From Segatella copri (GTDB lineage: Bacteria > Bacteroidota > Bacteroidia > Bacteroidales > Bacteroidaceae): a stretch of 57,678 bases of DNA. A program made the position numbers and the translations under genes. The stretch is from NCBI RefSeq assembly GCF_019127135.1, contig NZ_JAHOEA010000025.1, positions 1 through 57,678 of the forward strand, in the 5' to 3' direction. The notes under the pieces are model-generated. The model was not told where the DNA came from. It saw nothing but the letters and a program-made list of their open reading frames with translations, and made no database searches. This document shows positions 25,659 to 34,818 of this stretch, one piece after another. Position 1 is the first letter of the stretch. Each line of letters opens with the position of its first letter.

Positions 25659-27302
25659 TTATCCTATATAATTTTTGATGTCCTCTTCTACCGTTCCGTT
25701 TCCGGCAATGCCAAAGGTCTCTACCAGTACCTTCAGTACGGCTGGTGAACAGAAGGCTGGGAGCGTAGGACCTAGATGGATGTTCTTTACGCCCAGATGC
25801 AGCAGGGCAAGAAGTACGATGACAGCCTTCTGCTCGTACCAGGCAATATTGAAGAAGATAGGAAGTTCGTTGATGTCGCTGGCTCCAAAGATCTCCTTCA
25901 GCTTCAATGCCACAACCGCCCAGGAATAGGAGTCGTTGCACTGACCGGCATCCAGCACACGAGGAATGCCGTTGATGTCGCCCAGATTGAGTTTGTTGTA
26001 CTTGAACTTGGCACAGCCGCTGGTGAGTATCACTACATCCTGAGGCAGCGCCTTGGCAAACTCCTCGTAGTAGTTGCGGCTCTTCATTCTGCCATCGCAG
26101 CCACTCATCACCACAAACTTGCGGATGGCTCCGCTCTTCACTGCCTCTACTATCTTGTCTGCCAGGGCAAAGACCTGGGCATGCGCAAAACCGCCGATGA
26201 TCTCGCCTGTCTCTATCTCCCTAGGTGGCTGGCAGGTCTTGGCAAGCGCAATCACCTCGGAGAAGTCCTTGTGGCCGTCGGCACCCGCCTGGATATGCTT
26301 CCAGTCAGGGAAACCGGTAGAGTTGGTGGTGAAGACGCGGTTCCTGTAGCCTGCCGATGGCGATGGCGGTACGATGCAGTTGGTGGTGAAGACTACAGGA
26401 CCGTTGAAGCTCTCGAATTCCTCCTTCTGTTTCCACCACGCATTGCCGTAGTTGCCCACCAGATGCTTGTACTTCTTGAGCTGCGGATAGTAGTGGGCAG
26501 GAAGCATCTCGCCATGGGTATAGACGTCGATGCCCGTGCCTTCGGTCTGGATGAGGAGATCTTCGATATCCTTCAGGTCGTGACCGGAGATGAGGATGCC
26601 CGGATTGCTGCCTGTGCCGATGTTCACCCGGGTGAGTTCCGGATTACCGTATGCCTGGGTGTTGGCCTTGTCGAGGAGTGCCATCACATCCACGCCGTAC
26701 TTTCCTGTTTCGAGCACCATGCCCAGCAGCGTGTTCATATCAGCATCAGGGTTGCTGATGGTGGCGAGAGCACGGCAGATGAAGCTGATAATCTCGCTGT
26801 TCTCTTCTCCCAGATGGGCTGCATGCTCGTAGTATGCTGCCATGCCCTTCAGACCGAGCATGGTGAGTTCCTTGAGCGAGCGGATATCTGCATTCTCGTG
26901 GCGGAGCACGGATTCACGGGTGCCCTCTGCCTCATAGTCTGTCTTCTCGCCACCCCAGGTTACCTCCTGATAGGCAGGGAGGTGAATATTCATGTTTGCT
27001 GCCTTTTGCAGCAGCTGTTTCTTCAGTACGATGCCCTTATCTACCTTTTGCAGGATATCCTGGTCGTTGAAGTTGGCGTTGGTAATGGTGGTGAAGAGTG
27101 CATCCGTGAGGAAACGGGTTACCTCTGGTGTCGGCTCTTTGCCTATGCTATGCTGTATGGTTCCTATGCCACGAACCACGCTGAGCAGCAGATCCTGCCA
27201 CTTGGAAGTTGTAGCCTCCTTACCGCAAACACCCTTGATGGTACAGCCTGTACCCTTAGCTGTTTCCTGACACTGGAAACAGAACATCTTGTTTTCTGCC
27301 AT
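25659..27302 (-). CDS. hcp: Hydroxylamine reductase / hybrid cluster protein
   Basis: This 547-residue protein has the N-terminal cysteine set [20 protein letters not shown] (next Cys at residue 21) that holds the 4Fe-4S cluster. It also has the hybrid-cluster ligand region with [29 protein letters not shown] and [11 protein letters not shown]. Hcp reduces hydroxylamine in vitro and acts as an NO reductase or S-nitrosylase in cells. It is preceded by a palindromic operator at 27397-27426 and the -7 box TAATTTTG at 27375-27382. The upstream leader contains a small CCAGG/CCTGG hairpin (27340-27364). Regulation by the adjacent Crp/Fnr protein is likely. Confidence 0.97.
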   Translation of the reverse strand: MAENKMFCFQCQETAKGTGCTIKGVCGKEATTSKWQDLLLSVVRGIGTIQHSIGKEPTPEVTRFLTDALFTTITNANFNDQDILQKVDKGIVLKKQLLQKAANMNIHLPAYQEVTWGGEKTDYEAEGTRESVLRHENADIRSLKELTMLGLKGMAAYYEHAAHLGEENSEIISFICRALATISNPDADMNTLLGMVLETGKYGVDVMALLDKANTQAYGNPELTRVNIGTGSNPGILISGHDLKDIEDLLIQTEGTGIDVYTHGEMLPAHYYPQLKKYKHLVGNYGNAWWKQKEEFESFNGPVVFTTNCIVPPSPSAGYRNRVFTTNSTGFPDWKHIQAGADGHKDFSEVIALAKTCQPPREIETGEIIGGFAHAQVFALADKIVEAVKSGAIRKFVVMSGCDGRMKSRNYYEEFAKALPQDVVILTSGCAKFKYNKLNLGDINGIPRVLDAGQCNDSYSWAVVALKLKEIFGASDINELPIFFNIAWYEQKAVIVLLALLHLGVKNIHLGPTLPAFCSPAVLKVLVETFGIAGNGTVEEDIKNYIG

Positions 27303-27374
27303 ATTGCTATAAATTAATGAGTTATTTTAATGTTTTCTTCCAGGCGGCAATCTGCCATTCCTGGTTTCCGGCTG

Positions 27375-27382
27375 CAAAATTA
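27375..27382 (-). promoter_or_regulatory. hcp -7 box
   Basis: The minus strand reads TAATTTTG. There is no -33 TTTG or TTGC; that position is occupied by the downstream half of the palindrome at 27397-27426. This is what an activator-dependent promoter would look like. Confidence 0.6.
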
Positions 27383-27396
27383 CGGCTTAAAAAATA

Positions 27397-27426
27397 ATCC
27401 TACGGTAACAATTGTGACCGTAGGAT
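27397..27426. promoter_or_regulatory. 30-bp palindromic operator upstream of hcp
   Basis: ATCCTACGGT and ACCGTAGGAT flank a central ACAATTGT. The 30 bp is a perfect palindrome except for one position pair (A at 27407, G at 27416). Its centre lies about 42 bp upstream of the predicted transcript start, the place used by class II Crp/Fnr activators. The central GT.ACAATTGT.AC is plausible for a Crp/Fnr dimer. Confidence 0.8.
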
Positions 27427-27486
27427 ATTAAAAAAACATAAAAAGAGTGTGGGGGAACGGATTTCTCCCTTCTTGAAGAGTATGAT

Positions 27487-27510
27487 GATTAGATTGATGT
27501 CAACACCATC
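27487..27510 (-). repeat. 24-bp direct repeat copy, Rpn-gene fragment
   Basis: This sequence is identical to 24739-24762, in the same orientation. It encodes DGVDINLI on the minus strand. The surrounding bases do not continue the homology. The two copies bracket the crp-hcp pair. Confidence 0.7.
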
Positions 27511-27576
27511 ATATATTTATCCTTAAGGGAAAATAAATTTTGCCTTAAGACTAAATATATTCTGTCTTCTGATGGG

Positions 27577-29841
27577 CTATGCATAAGAGTGCATGCCCGT
27601 GAGGAAATAGTTCACACCGAAGTAGGTCATGGCGATACTCAGGAAGGCTAGGGTGATGTAGATGTGATACACCAGCGGCTTGCGGAAAACCGGTAGACTC
27701 TGCGTATGCACTACTACTGCATAAATCATAAAGGTGATGAGCGCCCACGTCTCCTTGCTATCCCAACTCCAGTAATTACCCCAGCTCACGTTAGCCCAGA
27801 TGGCTCCGATGAAGATTCCGAATCCCATCGTGGTGAGGGCAGGGTATAGGAAGATGCGGCTCAGTGCCTGAAGCTCTTCGCCATGAGAGCGAAGGCAGAT
27901 ACCCATGATGCCGCAGATGAAAGTCAAGGATAGCAGTGCATAGCTCATCATGATGATGCTGACATGGATGCTGAGTAATGGACTGTTCAATACCGGCATC
28001 ATCTGTCCGATAGCAGGATCCATCTGGTTGATATGGCTTACCAGAAGGAAGAATCCTGAAATCAGAAAGCCGAATACCATCACGATGCGGATGCGCAACT
28101 GCATCAAAATGCTGATAAGCATCACGAACCAGGCTACAGTCAGCATACTTTCATATCCGTTAGACATAGGTATGTTGCCGCTGATAATCCATCTCAATGC
28201 CAATCCGAAGGTTAAGGCAAGGAAGGATACGCCAAGCAGGATAGGCAAAGCGATGTTCAATACTTTGATATCTTTCTTCTTCGTCATGCGATAGATGGTG
28301 TAGAAGAGGGCAATGAAACCCAATGTGAGGTTTGCCATGAAGAGAATGGTTGCAAAAGGAAAGGCATTATTGATGCGTTCTGCCTTATACTGTGTAGCTG
28401 TTGGCAGCGAATTACCGCTACTAACCTCCTGATATTTCTTCATCTTGACGAAGAACTCGTTTACACGGCTCGTATTGCCTGCCTTTACATCACCATTCAG
28501 CAGAGAGAATACATTCCTGATATAGAGCGCATGCTGGTGCTCCACGGCCTGTGGCAACTTATCTACAGGTGAAAACCAGGTGGTGGTACCCGCCTTGATG
28601 AAAGGATGATCTTTGGTAGCTTTCACGTTCTTGGTGAAGGTGTAAGGAAGAACCTTCAATGAAACACCTTCACGCAATTCCATGATGATCTGTATCTTGC
28701 CATCGATATCAGCGGCTTGCTGATGGAACTTGTCCTGCTGACCATTGTAGTATTCCTGAACATACTGTCCGATGGTATAGCCACCCATCTCACGATTGAA
28801 GAAAGTATTGAGCGAAGCATAGTCAGGCAGATTCATCGCTGTTTTCATTTCTCCGCTCTTGATCTTGATGAAAGGCTCGTTTGCCCAAGTATTTCCATAG
28901 AATACCCAACCAGAGAGTACCTGTTCTGCAGTCAATCCCTGATAGCTCCTGGCTCCATATATCTTCTTGCAGAAATCGAGGGCAAAGGTCTGTACCGGAC
29001 AGATGCGGTCGTTGTAGAGAATATGAAGCTCGCCAAACTTCTCTGCAGTTTCCTTTGGCAATACAGCATTTTGGAGATTGCCTGTTGCAGATTCTGCATG
29101 CAGTGTCTGTATATTGCCCATGCTGAGGATGAGTGCTGTCATCAAGGCTCCCTTCTTGAGCAAAGGACTCTTCAGTAGTTTGCGATAACCGCCCTTAGGG
29201 TCGAAGAGCATCCATACGAGGGAGATGAAGAGCAGCGCATAGCCAGTATAGGTGACTGGTATGCCGTATGGATCGGCATTGATAGCGAGCACGCTTCCCT
29301 TGCCGTCTTCATCGTAAGATGACTGATAAAGACGGTACGACCGGTGGGAATAGATGTTGTTCATCGAAACTTCGCCTTCGCTCTTATCATCTCCGTCTAT
29401 TACGGTGAATTTTGAAGAATAGTCAGCCACGGCGTTGGTTCCATCGTGCATCTTCGCTTCAAACTTCTGCAGGCAGAGCGAGAAAGGGAGTTTCTCTTCC
29501 TTCATACCCTGCTCTTCATCCTGAGCCATATAAGTATCTGTAGGCTGACCGATTCGCAGATGAATCATGCCCCGTTTAGCCGATATATGTGTGAGCAATG
29601 CCCCGGCAAGGATGATGATGAAGGAGAGATGGAGTGCCAATGTAGAAGCGCACTTCACTTTTCTTTTGATGATGTAGAAAGCACCGAGGGCAGCAAGTAC
29701 TGCCCAGATAAGAATGAACCACCATGCCCCATAGTAGTGGGCATGAGCATAATCCGTGCCCTGGCTTTTTTCCACGATGGTGGCGGAAGCCATGCATACG
29801 AGCACAAGGATGTAAAGAATGAATATAATCTTTTTAACCAT
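27577..29841 (-). CDS. ccsBA: Cytochrome c biogenesis ResB-CcsA fusion (System II)
   Basis: This 754-residue membrane protein moves heme outward and attaches it to CxxCH motifs. The N-terminal ResB/CcsB part has an early membrane helix pair, a large periplasmic region (about 90-430) and another helix near 205. The C-terminal CcsA part has about eight helices with the tryptophan-rich heme-handling motif WANVSWGNYWSWDSKETWAL and flanking His. Fusion of the two subunits is known in several Bacteroidota and epsilon-proteobacteria. It lies downstream of the diheme protein gene on the same strand, but a terminator and its own promoter (29874-29904) separate them. Function matches the need of the neighbouring c-type cytochrome. 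Confidence 0.93.
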   Translation of the reverse strand: MVKKIIFILYILVLVCMASATIVEKSQGTDYAHAHYYGAWWFILIWAVLAALGAFYIIKRKVKCASTLALHLSFIIILAGALLTHISAKRGMIHLRIGQPTDTYMAQDEEQGMKEEKLPFSLCLQKFEAKMHDGTNAVADYSSKFTVIDGDDKSEGEVSMNNIYSHRSYRLYQSSYDEDGKGSVLAINADPYGIPVTYTGYALLFISLVWMLFDPKGGYRKLLKSPLLKKGALMTALILSMGNIQTLHAESATGNLQNAVLPKETAEKFGELHILYNDRICPVQTFALDFCKKIYGARSYQGLTAEQVLSGWVFYGNTWANEPFIKIKSGEMKTAMNLPDYASLNTFFNREMGGYTIGQYVQEYYNGQQDKFHQQAADIDGKIQIIMELREGVSLKVLPYTFTKNVKATKDHPFIKAGTTTWFSPVDKLPQAVEHQHALYIRNVFSLLNGDVKAGNTSRVNEFFVKMKKYQEVSSGNSLPTATQYKAERINNAFPFATILFMANLTLGFIALFYTIYRMTKKKDIKVLNIALPILLGVSFLALTFGLALRWIISGNIPMSNGYESMLTVAWFVMLISILMQLRIRIVMVFGFLISGFFLLVSHINQMDPAIGQMMPVLNSPLLSIHVSIIMMSYALLSLTFICGIMGICLRSHGEELQALSRIFLYPALTTMGFGIFIGAIWANVSWGNYWSWDSKETWALITFMIYAVVVHTQSLPVFRKPLVYHIYITLAFLSIAMTYFGVNYFLTGMHSYA

Positions 29842-29873
29842 ACTTAGTTGGAATCTTGATAGAATTTCCGCTG

Positions 29874-29904
29874 CAAAATTACGATATTATTCGGAGACAA
29901 GCAA
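29874..29904 (-). promoter_or_regulatory. ccsBA promoter
   Basis: On the minus strand TTGC (29904-29901), a 19-bp spacer and TAATTTTG (29881-29874) form a good promoter about 33 bp before the ATG. Confidence 0.6.
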
Positions 29905-29934
29905 GATTTTATACGTATATTTAGAGGTTCTGAT

Positions 29935-29976
29935 AAAAAAAGCTGCCAAATGCTTTTGATAGCCTGGCAGCTTTTC
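29935..29976 (-). terminator. Terminator of the porin-imelysin-diheme operon
   Basis: AGCTGCCA and TGGCAGCT form an 8-bp stem extended by A/T runs on both sides. On the minus strand a T-run follows. Confidence 0.8.
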
Positions 29977-30008
29977 TTATTTTTGTTTCTTCTTGTAATA
30001 TCTTATGA

Positions 30009-31811
30009 TTAGATAGAACGCAGGAACTTAACCACTGCATCACGATCGCTCTTCGATGCTTTGTAGAAGTTCATGGCTGAACTATAGGCATGACTCTTCT
30101 TGCTGTAGCAGTGCCACATGATTGCCTCTACCTCGTTACGGGCACGGCAGTCGTGCAGGCGGTCTTCAGCACCTGTATTCACGTAGCTCAAGCCACGACC
30201 CCAAAGTGGAGTGGTGCGGCACCATGATCCATGGATGTCGTTCATCATATAGAGCTTGTGCTGAATGAAGTCAGAATATGGATAAATGGTCTGGTTCTGA
30301 TAACGAGGCAACTTCTTGTCGGCGATGTACTTGGATGTTACGTAGTTATCGTCACCGGTCTTCCATGATGGCTTGTGACAGTTGGCGCAGCCCCATTCCA
30401 TGAAGAGTTTTTTACCCTGCTGTACCTGTGGATCATTCAAGTTGCGGGCACGAGGTACTGCAAGTCCACGATGCCATACCATGAAGGCATAGAAATCGTC
30501 CATGCTCTGCTCAGGCTTGAAGTTGTGCCATTGGTTGTCAAACTGGTTGGTTTTTGGATCCAACAGGTTTGCTACAGCTTCCTTGATTCCCTCGTCAGTA
30601 CCATCTGCATAATAAGGAGAGGTAGGGTCCTTCTTGATGGCTGCAATCACATCCTTATTCTCTGACATTGCCTTTGCCCAAGGGGCCGTGGTATAGAGGC
30701 AAGGACGATCCTTACGGGTTACGTTGGTGATGTTCCAGATAGCGTTAGCACCAGGACCATCCTGTAAACTACCACGGGTCAAGGCATAAGTGAAGCGCTT
30801 GACAATCCTTTTGTTCAATTCAGAGGTGTTTGGATCGAATGTGCTGCCATCTGCATGCACGCCCCCAGTAGCGTATTTGCTATCTCTACCAAATGTTGTA
30901 TAGTATGCTCCGTCGGTAAAGTCATTCTTGTCGGCATCCCAAAATGCTGGATTGATGTATTCTTTTACGTCAAGTCCAGCTTTCTTGAAGTAAGATGCCT
31001 CTGATGCGTACTGTGCCTTGATAGCTTCGTTAGGAATGGCATCTACCAGTCCTGTACCACCAATACCGATGGTAGATTCCAATCTTACAGCTACTGCACC
31101 ATTGCCGGTTTCGTATGGAGTAGGACTGGTGTTGAAGGCACTCTTAGGGATAGAAATCTCAGGATAAATCAAATCAAACTTTTCGCCATCAGGGAACTGC
31201 ATGGATGGTATCTCTTCTGTTTCCATCTTGTTGACGTGCTCCCAACTCATATTGATTTTGCTCTCATCGATAGGTGGCAAGAATGGAGACTGTGCTTGTG
31301 TCTGAGGCATACCTGTAACCTCAGCTACATAGCCACCATCATTGCTGTTGGCACCATCTACAGGATGATATACTACGAGCAGATAGCCGTTACCATTACC
31401 ATAGCGGGTTTCATACTGTGCCTTGCGCTTGCCATGGCCATACTCTGGATGGCAATCAAAGCAAGATGAGCGGACTGAAGCAGGACCTAAGCCCTTGAAT
31501 GCACCTGTGTTCCATGAATACTGGCGCTCGAACATCTGCTCGCCGATAAAGAACTGCTTGAAGAGTTCTGGGTCGTTATCTACTGCAGGTGTCTGGTCAG
31601 AATAACTGCTGGAACCTGTGTTCTCAGTTGTACCCAGCTTACCGCCAGGATACCACTCGTCGGCAGTAAAGTTACCCACTTCCTTACCTACGTACGCGGC
31701 ATCTGTTTCCTGAATTTCAACTTTGTTGTCATCGTCAGAACAGCTAGCCATTGTCGTAGCCAAAGCCAGGGCGAACGACATGTAGGCATAATTCTTAAAA
31801 TTCTTATTCAT
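30009..31811 (-). CDS. Diheme oxidoreductase lipoprotein (DHOR / DUF1111 family)
   Basis: This 600-residue lipoprotein (Cys24 in MASCSDDD) carries two c-type heme motifs: CFDCH near residue 117 and CANCH near the C-terminal third. Nearby conserved segments include ERQYSWNTGAFKGLGPASVR and TPLWGRGLSYVNTG, typical of the DUF1111/DHOR family related to MauG-type diheme peroxidases. In Proteobacteria, genes of this family neighbour imelysin-type proteins and are iron-regulated. Lipidation and the heme motifs place it on the periplasmic or outer face of the membrane. It follows the imelysin gene by 118 bp and precedes ccsBA. The physiological substrate is not known. Confidence 0.9.
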   Translation of the reverse strand: MNKNFKNYAYMSFALALATTMASCSDDDNKVEIQETDAAYVGKEVGNFTADEWYPGGKLGTTENTGSSSYSDQTPAVDNDPELFKQFFIGEQMFERQYSWNTGAFKGLGPASVRSSCFDCHPEYGHGKRKAQYETRYGNGNGYLLVVYHPVDGANSNDGGYVAEVTGMPQTQAQSPFLPPIDESKINMSWEHVNKMETEEIPSMQFPDGEKFDLIYPEISIPKSAFNTSPTPYETGNGAVAVRLESTIGIGGTGLVDAIPNEAIKAQYASEASYFKKAGLDVKEYINPAFWDADKNDFTDGAYYTTFGRDSKYATGGVHADGSTFDPNTSELNKRIVKRFTYALTRGSLQDGPGANAIWNITNVTRKDRPCLYTTAPWAKAMSENKDVIAAIKKDPTSPYYADGTDEGIKEAVANLLDPKTNQFDNQWHNFKPEQSMDDFYAFMVWHRGLAVPRARNLNDPQVQQGKKLFMEWGCANCHKPSWKTGDDNYVTSKYIADKKLPRYQNQTIYPYSDFIQHKLYMMNDIHGSWCRTTPLWGRGLSYVNTGAEDRLHDCRARNEVEAIMWHCYSKKSHAYSSAMNFYKASKSDRDAVVKFLRSI

Positions 31812-31853
31812 AATGTATCTTTGTTTAGTAATATCTTCTCTTTAACCCAAATG

Positions 31854-31891
31854 ACGTAGCTTTGCTTCTGTTGAAGAAAGCAAAGCTACGT
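31854..31891. other. Hairpin between imelysin and diheme genes
   Basis: ACGTAGCTTTGC pairs perfectly with GCAAAGCTACGT (12 bp, 14-nt loop). On the minus strand no T-run follows, so it may be a processing or stabilising structure, or a weak attenuator within the operon, rather than a full terminator. Confidence 0.65.
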
Positions 31892-31929
31892 TATCCTTTA
31901 TTCTTATTGTTTCTGCTGTAATGGATAGA

Positions 31930-33258
31930 TTACTTGGAAACCTTCAATGCGCGGAACCATGAACCAGCATTGTTCAACTCATCGTCCAGGGTGTTGATCT
32001 TGTCGATGCAAGTCTTTACCTGAGCATTGGCTGGATCATCCACGAAGGCGATACCGCTCTTCTTGGCTGTCTCCAATGAAGCAATTGCCTCATCAAGAGC
32101 TGTGTTCAATGCGCTGTAGCCACTGTAGTTATACTTCTTCATGATAGTCATCAATGAATTAGCAACAGGAGTTGTAGCAGTTACATCACGTGTACCATAG
32201 AGAGAGTTCTTGATAGAGTAGATGTTGTCCTGATAGTCGATGAATGAACGCTTGCTGTATGGAGACTCGATATAGTCGCGAGACTCAGCTTCGCCATCCT
32301 CTGTTGTACCACCATTACCAGTAGCTACACGGTAAGCCTGGCCCAGCTTCTGGGTGTAAACCTCCTGGCAGATACTTGAGCAACCGCCTACGAATACATT
32401 CTCCAAGGTCTCCTGCCATGTTGGGAACCAAGCCTTTTCGCCTGTGGCATTGAGGAGGAACTGACCGTAACTGATACCTGCAGAAGAAAGGGCACCTGCG
32501 CTATCTTCCAGATCTTTAAGACCATCAATCACCCAATTGCAATTGGATGTCAACCAAGAACCGAGGGTTGCATCACCATTCCAACCATACTGGAGGAGTG
32601 AAGTCATGTTGTAGATGTCGCCAGCTACAGCGGCAGCAAATGCCAACTCATCAATACCCTTCACAGATGTCATGCCTGCTTCTGTCTCGTTGGCATTCAG
32701 CATGGCTGCAGTACGTTCAGCACCATTGCGGAAGAGTACGAACTCCAATCCGTGGAAACCGATTACTGATTCGAAGTGTTGGTGTTCTGTATAGATAAAC
32801 TGAGCAGGGTTTGAACCCTTGATACCGGAGATGATGCTCTGATTGTTGAGTGCTTTTACCATCTGGTCGTGGTCGAGTGGCCATGAGTCGATGTGTGGGT
32901 CAATCTCGTTGTTGGCTGCTGCACCATAGAGGAATGCCTCACTGCGCTCCCATTCACGACGAGCGTTCTTGAAAGCCTCGCAGGCATCGGTGATATCTGC
33001 ATCGCTCAAGTTGCCAGCCTTGGCGTTGGCGTATGCCTTGTCGCATGCATCCTTCAGAACCTTGGCATAGTCTCTCAAATCCTTGTAGGTAGGATTGATA
33101 ATGTCGTTTACATAAGTGTTGGCAACAGCAGATAATTCTGTTGCTGGTACTACGTTACCCTCTGTTACTGGGTCATCATCATCGCTACAAGAAGCGAAAC
33201 CCAAAGATAAGGTCATTGTTGCTACGAACAAGAATGCCTTCTGGAAAACTTTTTTCAT
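31930..33258 (-). CDS. Imelysin-family lipoprotein (peptidase M75 / iron-regulated)
   Basis: This 442-residue lipoprotein has a lipobox at Cys24 (LGFASC, followed by SDDDD). The mature part is a long helical bundle. It contains the imelysin signature GFHGLEFVLFRNGAER (the usual GxHxxEF pattern) and the helix-rich N-terminal region (ANTYVNDIINPTYKDLRDYA). Imelysin-like proteins bind or handle iron and are regulated by iron in several bacteria, but the family's enzyme activity is unproved. It lies 65 bp after the porin gene and before the diheme oxidoreductase, in the order seen in other iron-linked sets. Confidence 0.9.
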   Translation of the reverse strand: MKKVFQKAFLFVATMTLSLGFASCSDDDDPVTEGNVVPATELSAVANTYVNDIINPTYKDLRDYAKVLKDACDKAYANAKAGNLSDADITDACEAFKNARREWERSEAFLYGAAANNEIDPHIDSWPLDHDQMVKALNNQSIISGIKGSNPAQFIYTEHQHFESVIGFHGLEFVLFRNGAERTAAMLNANETEAGMTSVKGIDELAFAAAVAGDIYNMTSLLQYGWNGDATLGSWLTSNCNWVIDGLKDLEDSAGALSSAGISYGQFLLNATGEKAWFPTWQETLENVFVGGCSSICQEVYTQKLGQAYRVATGNGGTTEDGEAESRDYIESPYSKRSFIDYQDNIYSIKNSLYGTRDVTATTPVANSLMTIMKKYNYSGYSALNTALDEAIASLETAKKSGIAFVDDPANAQVKTCIDKINTLDDELNNAGSWFRALKVSK

Positions 33259-33323
33259 TTTTTCTTTGTTTTTTATGTTTGAATATGAAAATTATAAACT
33301 ATGATACGGCTGCTTCCCTAGAT

Positions 33324-34619
33324 TTAGAGGAAGAAGCCCTGATAAGCGATGCCGATGTTTACGGCTGGCTCATTGTTGTACTTAGAGTGGAAGATGCGCT
33401 GATTGTACTCTGCCTTTACACAGACTTGTGGGAGAGGGAAGTAGTTGATACCTGCTGCCACAATCTTGCGGTTGGTCCACTTGGCGGTGGTGTTGTGTAC
33501 CGATGAATCGTAATACTCGAAATGACCGAACACATACAGCTTTTGGTTGTCTTCACGCAACTTGGAAATCTGGGAGAAAACATCATAGCCTGCTTCCACC
33601 ATGGTAGCGATGGCATGACTGCCGAAGTATTTGCCGCTACCAGATTCATTAGGCTTGACATTCGCCGTACCTGGATATACGATGCTGGTGATGGCTGTAG
33701 CATCGCTTACATAGCCATAATCCACATTGCCTCTAATCTTCCAGTTGTACTTGTTGTAGGTGAAGTCTAAGGCACCTACATATACATTTCCCTTGATGTT
33801 TTTGTGCTGGGTATCCAGCGGGGTGGTGTTGCCCATCGCCTTGCCGTAGTAACCGCTCAGTCCGATGCGCAGACCAGGAATACTGTAGTTATCTACACGG
33901 GCAGCTACGGCATATTTGTTGGCTACCTCAAACTCGTATGGACTCTTGGCACCGCCCTGAATCCAGTTGCTGCGACTGAAACGATAGGCGTTCAAGCCAG
34001 CCAGAAACTGTGCCTCATAGCGGAACTTACCGCTCTTTCCCCAGAAACTGATACCAGTCTGGTGCCAGGTGCAGGGCAGAATGGTATTTTCGCCTTCCGG
34101 ACGATAAACAGTAAAGAAATTCAATGGCTCGTGATAGGCATTGGTCAAACCTACAGGTACCACGATGTGACCAGCCTTGATGTTAGCCCATCGACCGAAT
34201 GATTTCTGAATCCAGAACTGTTCAAGTTCCACCTCGCCACCTTTCTCTACCTCCTGTTCATACTCGATGGCTTCCTCAGCCTCGTATTCGATAGACTGTC
34301 CGGTACCTCCGTGTTCAAACTCAATCTCAGTACCCATGGTCCATCCCTTTCCGAAGTCGTAACCCAGGTAGATGACTGCATGAGGAATGTCGAAGCGTCC
34401 GTGGTCGGGAGCGTTCTTATAAGCAGTAGCGTTAGAGTAGCGTTTGCCAGCGTCGCTATAGAAGTTGCGGCTCATAGCCACCTCGCCATAACCACCCACG
34501 CTGAGGCGCTTGCCGTTTACATGCTGCATCACACTATCGGCAGCCACAGTCTGTGCACTTGCCGTTGCCAAACCGGCAACAAGGGCAGCGGACATCAATC
34601 CAATTCTTAAACTGTTCAT
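33324..34619 (-). CDS. Outer-membrane porin-like beta-barrel protein
   Basis: This 431-residue protein has a signal peptide (residues 1-22, ending TASA) and a barrel-like remainder, with alternating patterns such as GKGWTMGTEIEFEHG and a C-terminal strand ending YQGFFL. An acidic insert (EAEEAIEYEQEVEKGGEVE) near residue 125 may bind cations. It resembles phosphate-selective/OprP-like porins. It is the first gene of the porin-imelysin-diheme set and its transcript carries a long structured leader. Confidence 0.8.
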   Translation of the reverse strand: MNSLRIGLMSAALVAGLATASAQTVAADSVMQHVNGKRLSVGGYGEVAMSRNFYSDAGKRYSNATAYKNAPDHGRFDIPHAVIYLGYDFGKGWTMGTEIEFEHGGTGQSIEYEAEEAIEYEQEVEKGGEVELEQFWIQKSFGRWANIKAGHIVVPVGLTNAYHEPLNFFTVYRPEGENTILPCTWHQTGISFWGKSGKFRYEAQFLAGLNAYRFSRSNWIQGGAKSPYEFEVANKYAVAARVDNYSIPGLRIGLSGYYGKAMGNTTPLDTQHKNIKGNVYVGALDFTYNKYNWKIRGNVDYGYVSDATAITSIVYPGTANVKPNESGSGKYFGSHAIATMVEAGYDVFSQISKLREDNQKLYVFGHFEYYDSSVHNTTAKWTNRKIVAAGINYFPLPQVCVKAEYNQRIFHSKYNNEPAVNIGIAYQGFFL

Positions 34620-34676
34620 CTTTATTTTTTTTAGAATTATTATTTTCGTATTATCCTTACACTATATATATAAAGA

Positions 34677-34804
34677 AAAGAGCGCAGATATCTGCTTGCG
34701 GTCTCGATACTTAAGAGGCCTAGTATCTCCTTAAAGCCAATCTGACTTGATAAGGAATTACGCAGCTCTGCCGCTCGGGAGTGGCAATCATCACTGCGCT
34801 CTTT
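34677..34804 (-). ncRNA. Structured 5' leader (candidate cis-regulatory RNA) of the porin-imelysin-diheme operon
   Basis: On the minus strand, AAAGAGCGCAG (34804-34794) and CTGCGCTCTTT (34687-34677) form an 11-bp closing helix 107 nt apart. Inside are a TGCC/GGCA stem, a TCCTTA/TAAGGA stem with an inner AAGTC/GGCTT helix, and a GATACT/AGTATC stem. A possible long-range GCGG/CCGC pairing joins the first loop to the 3' side. The predicted transcript start (about 34812) is just upstream, so the element lies at the very 5' end of the mRNA. A U-rich run follows the closing helix. I do not recognise a known riboswitch class. Confidence 0.65.
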
Positions 34805-34818
34805 CTCGATTTCGGGTG

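Noticed and set aside
25776..27317. 513-codon open frame on the plus strand opposite hcp
   Set aside because: It is the exact antisense of hcp, which has full family motifs. The antisense protein is Val/Leu/His/Cys-rich with no domain, as expected from codon-biased antisense frames.
34677..34804. Match of the structured leader to the cobalamin, SAM-I, TPP, FMN or THF riboswitches
   Set aside because: None of the conserved boxes of these classes could be placed in either strand; an AGTCAGA fragment resembles part of the B12 box but the rest does not fit.
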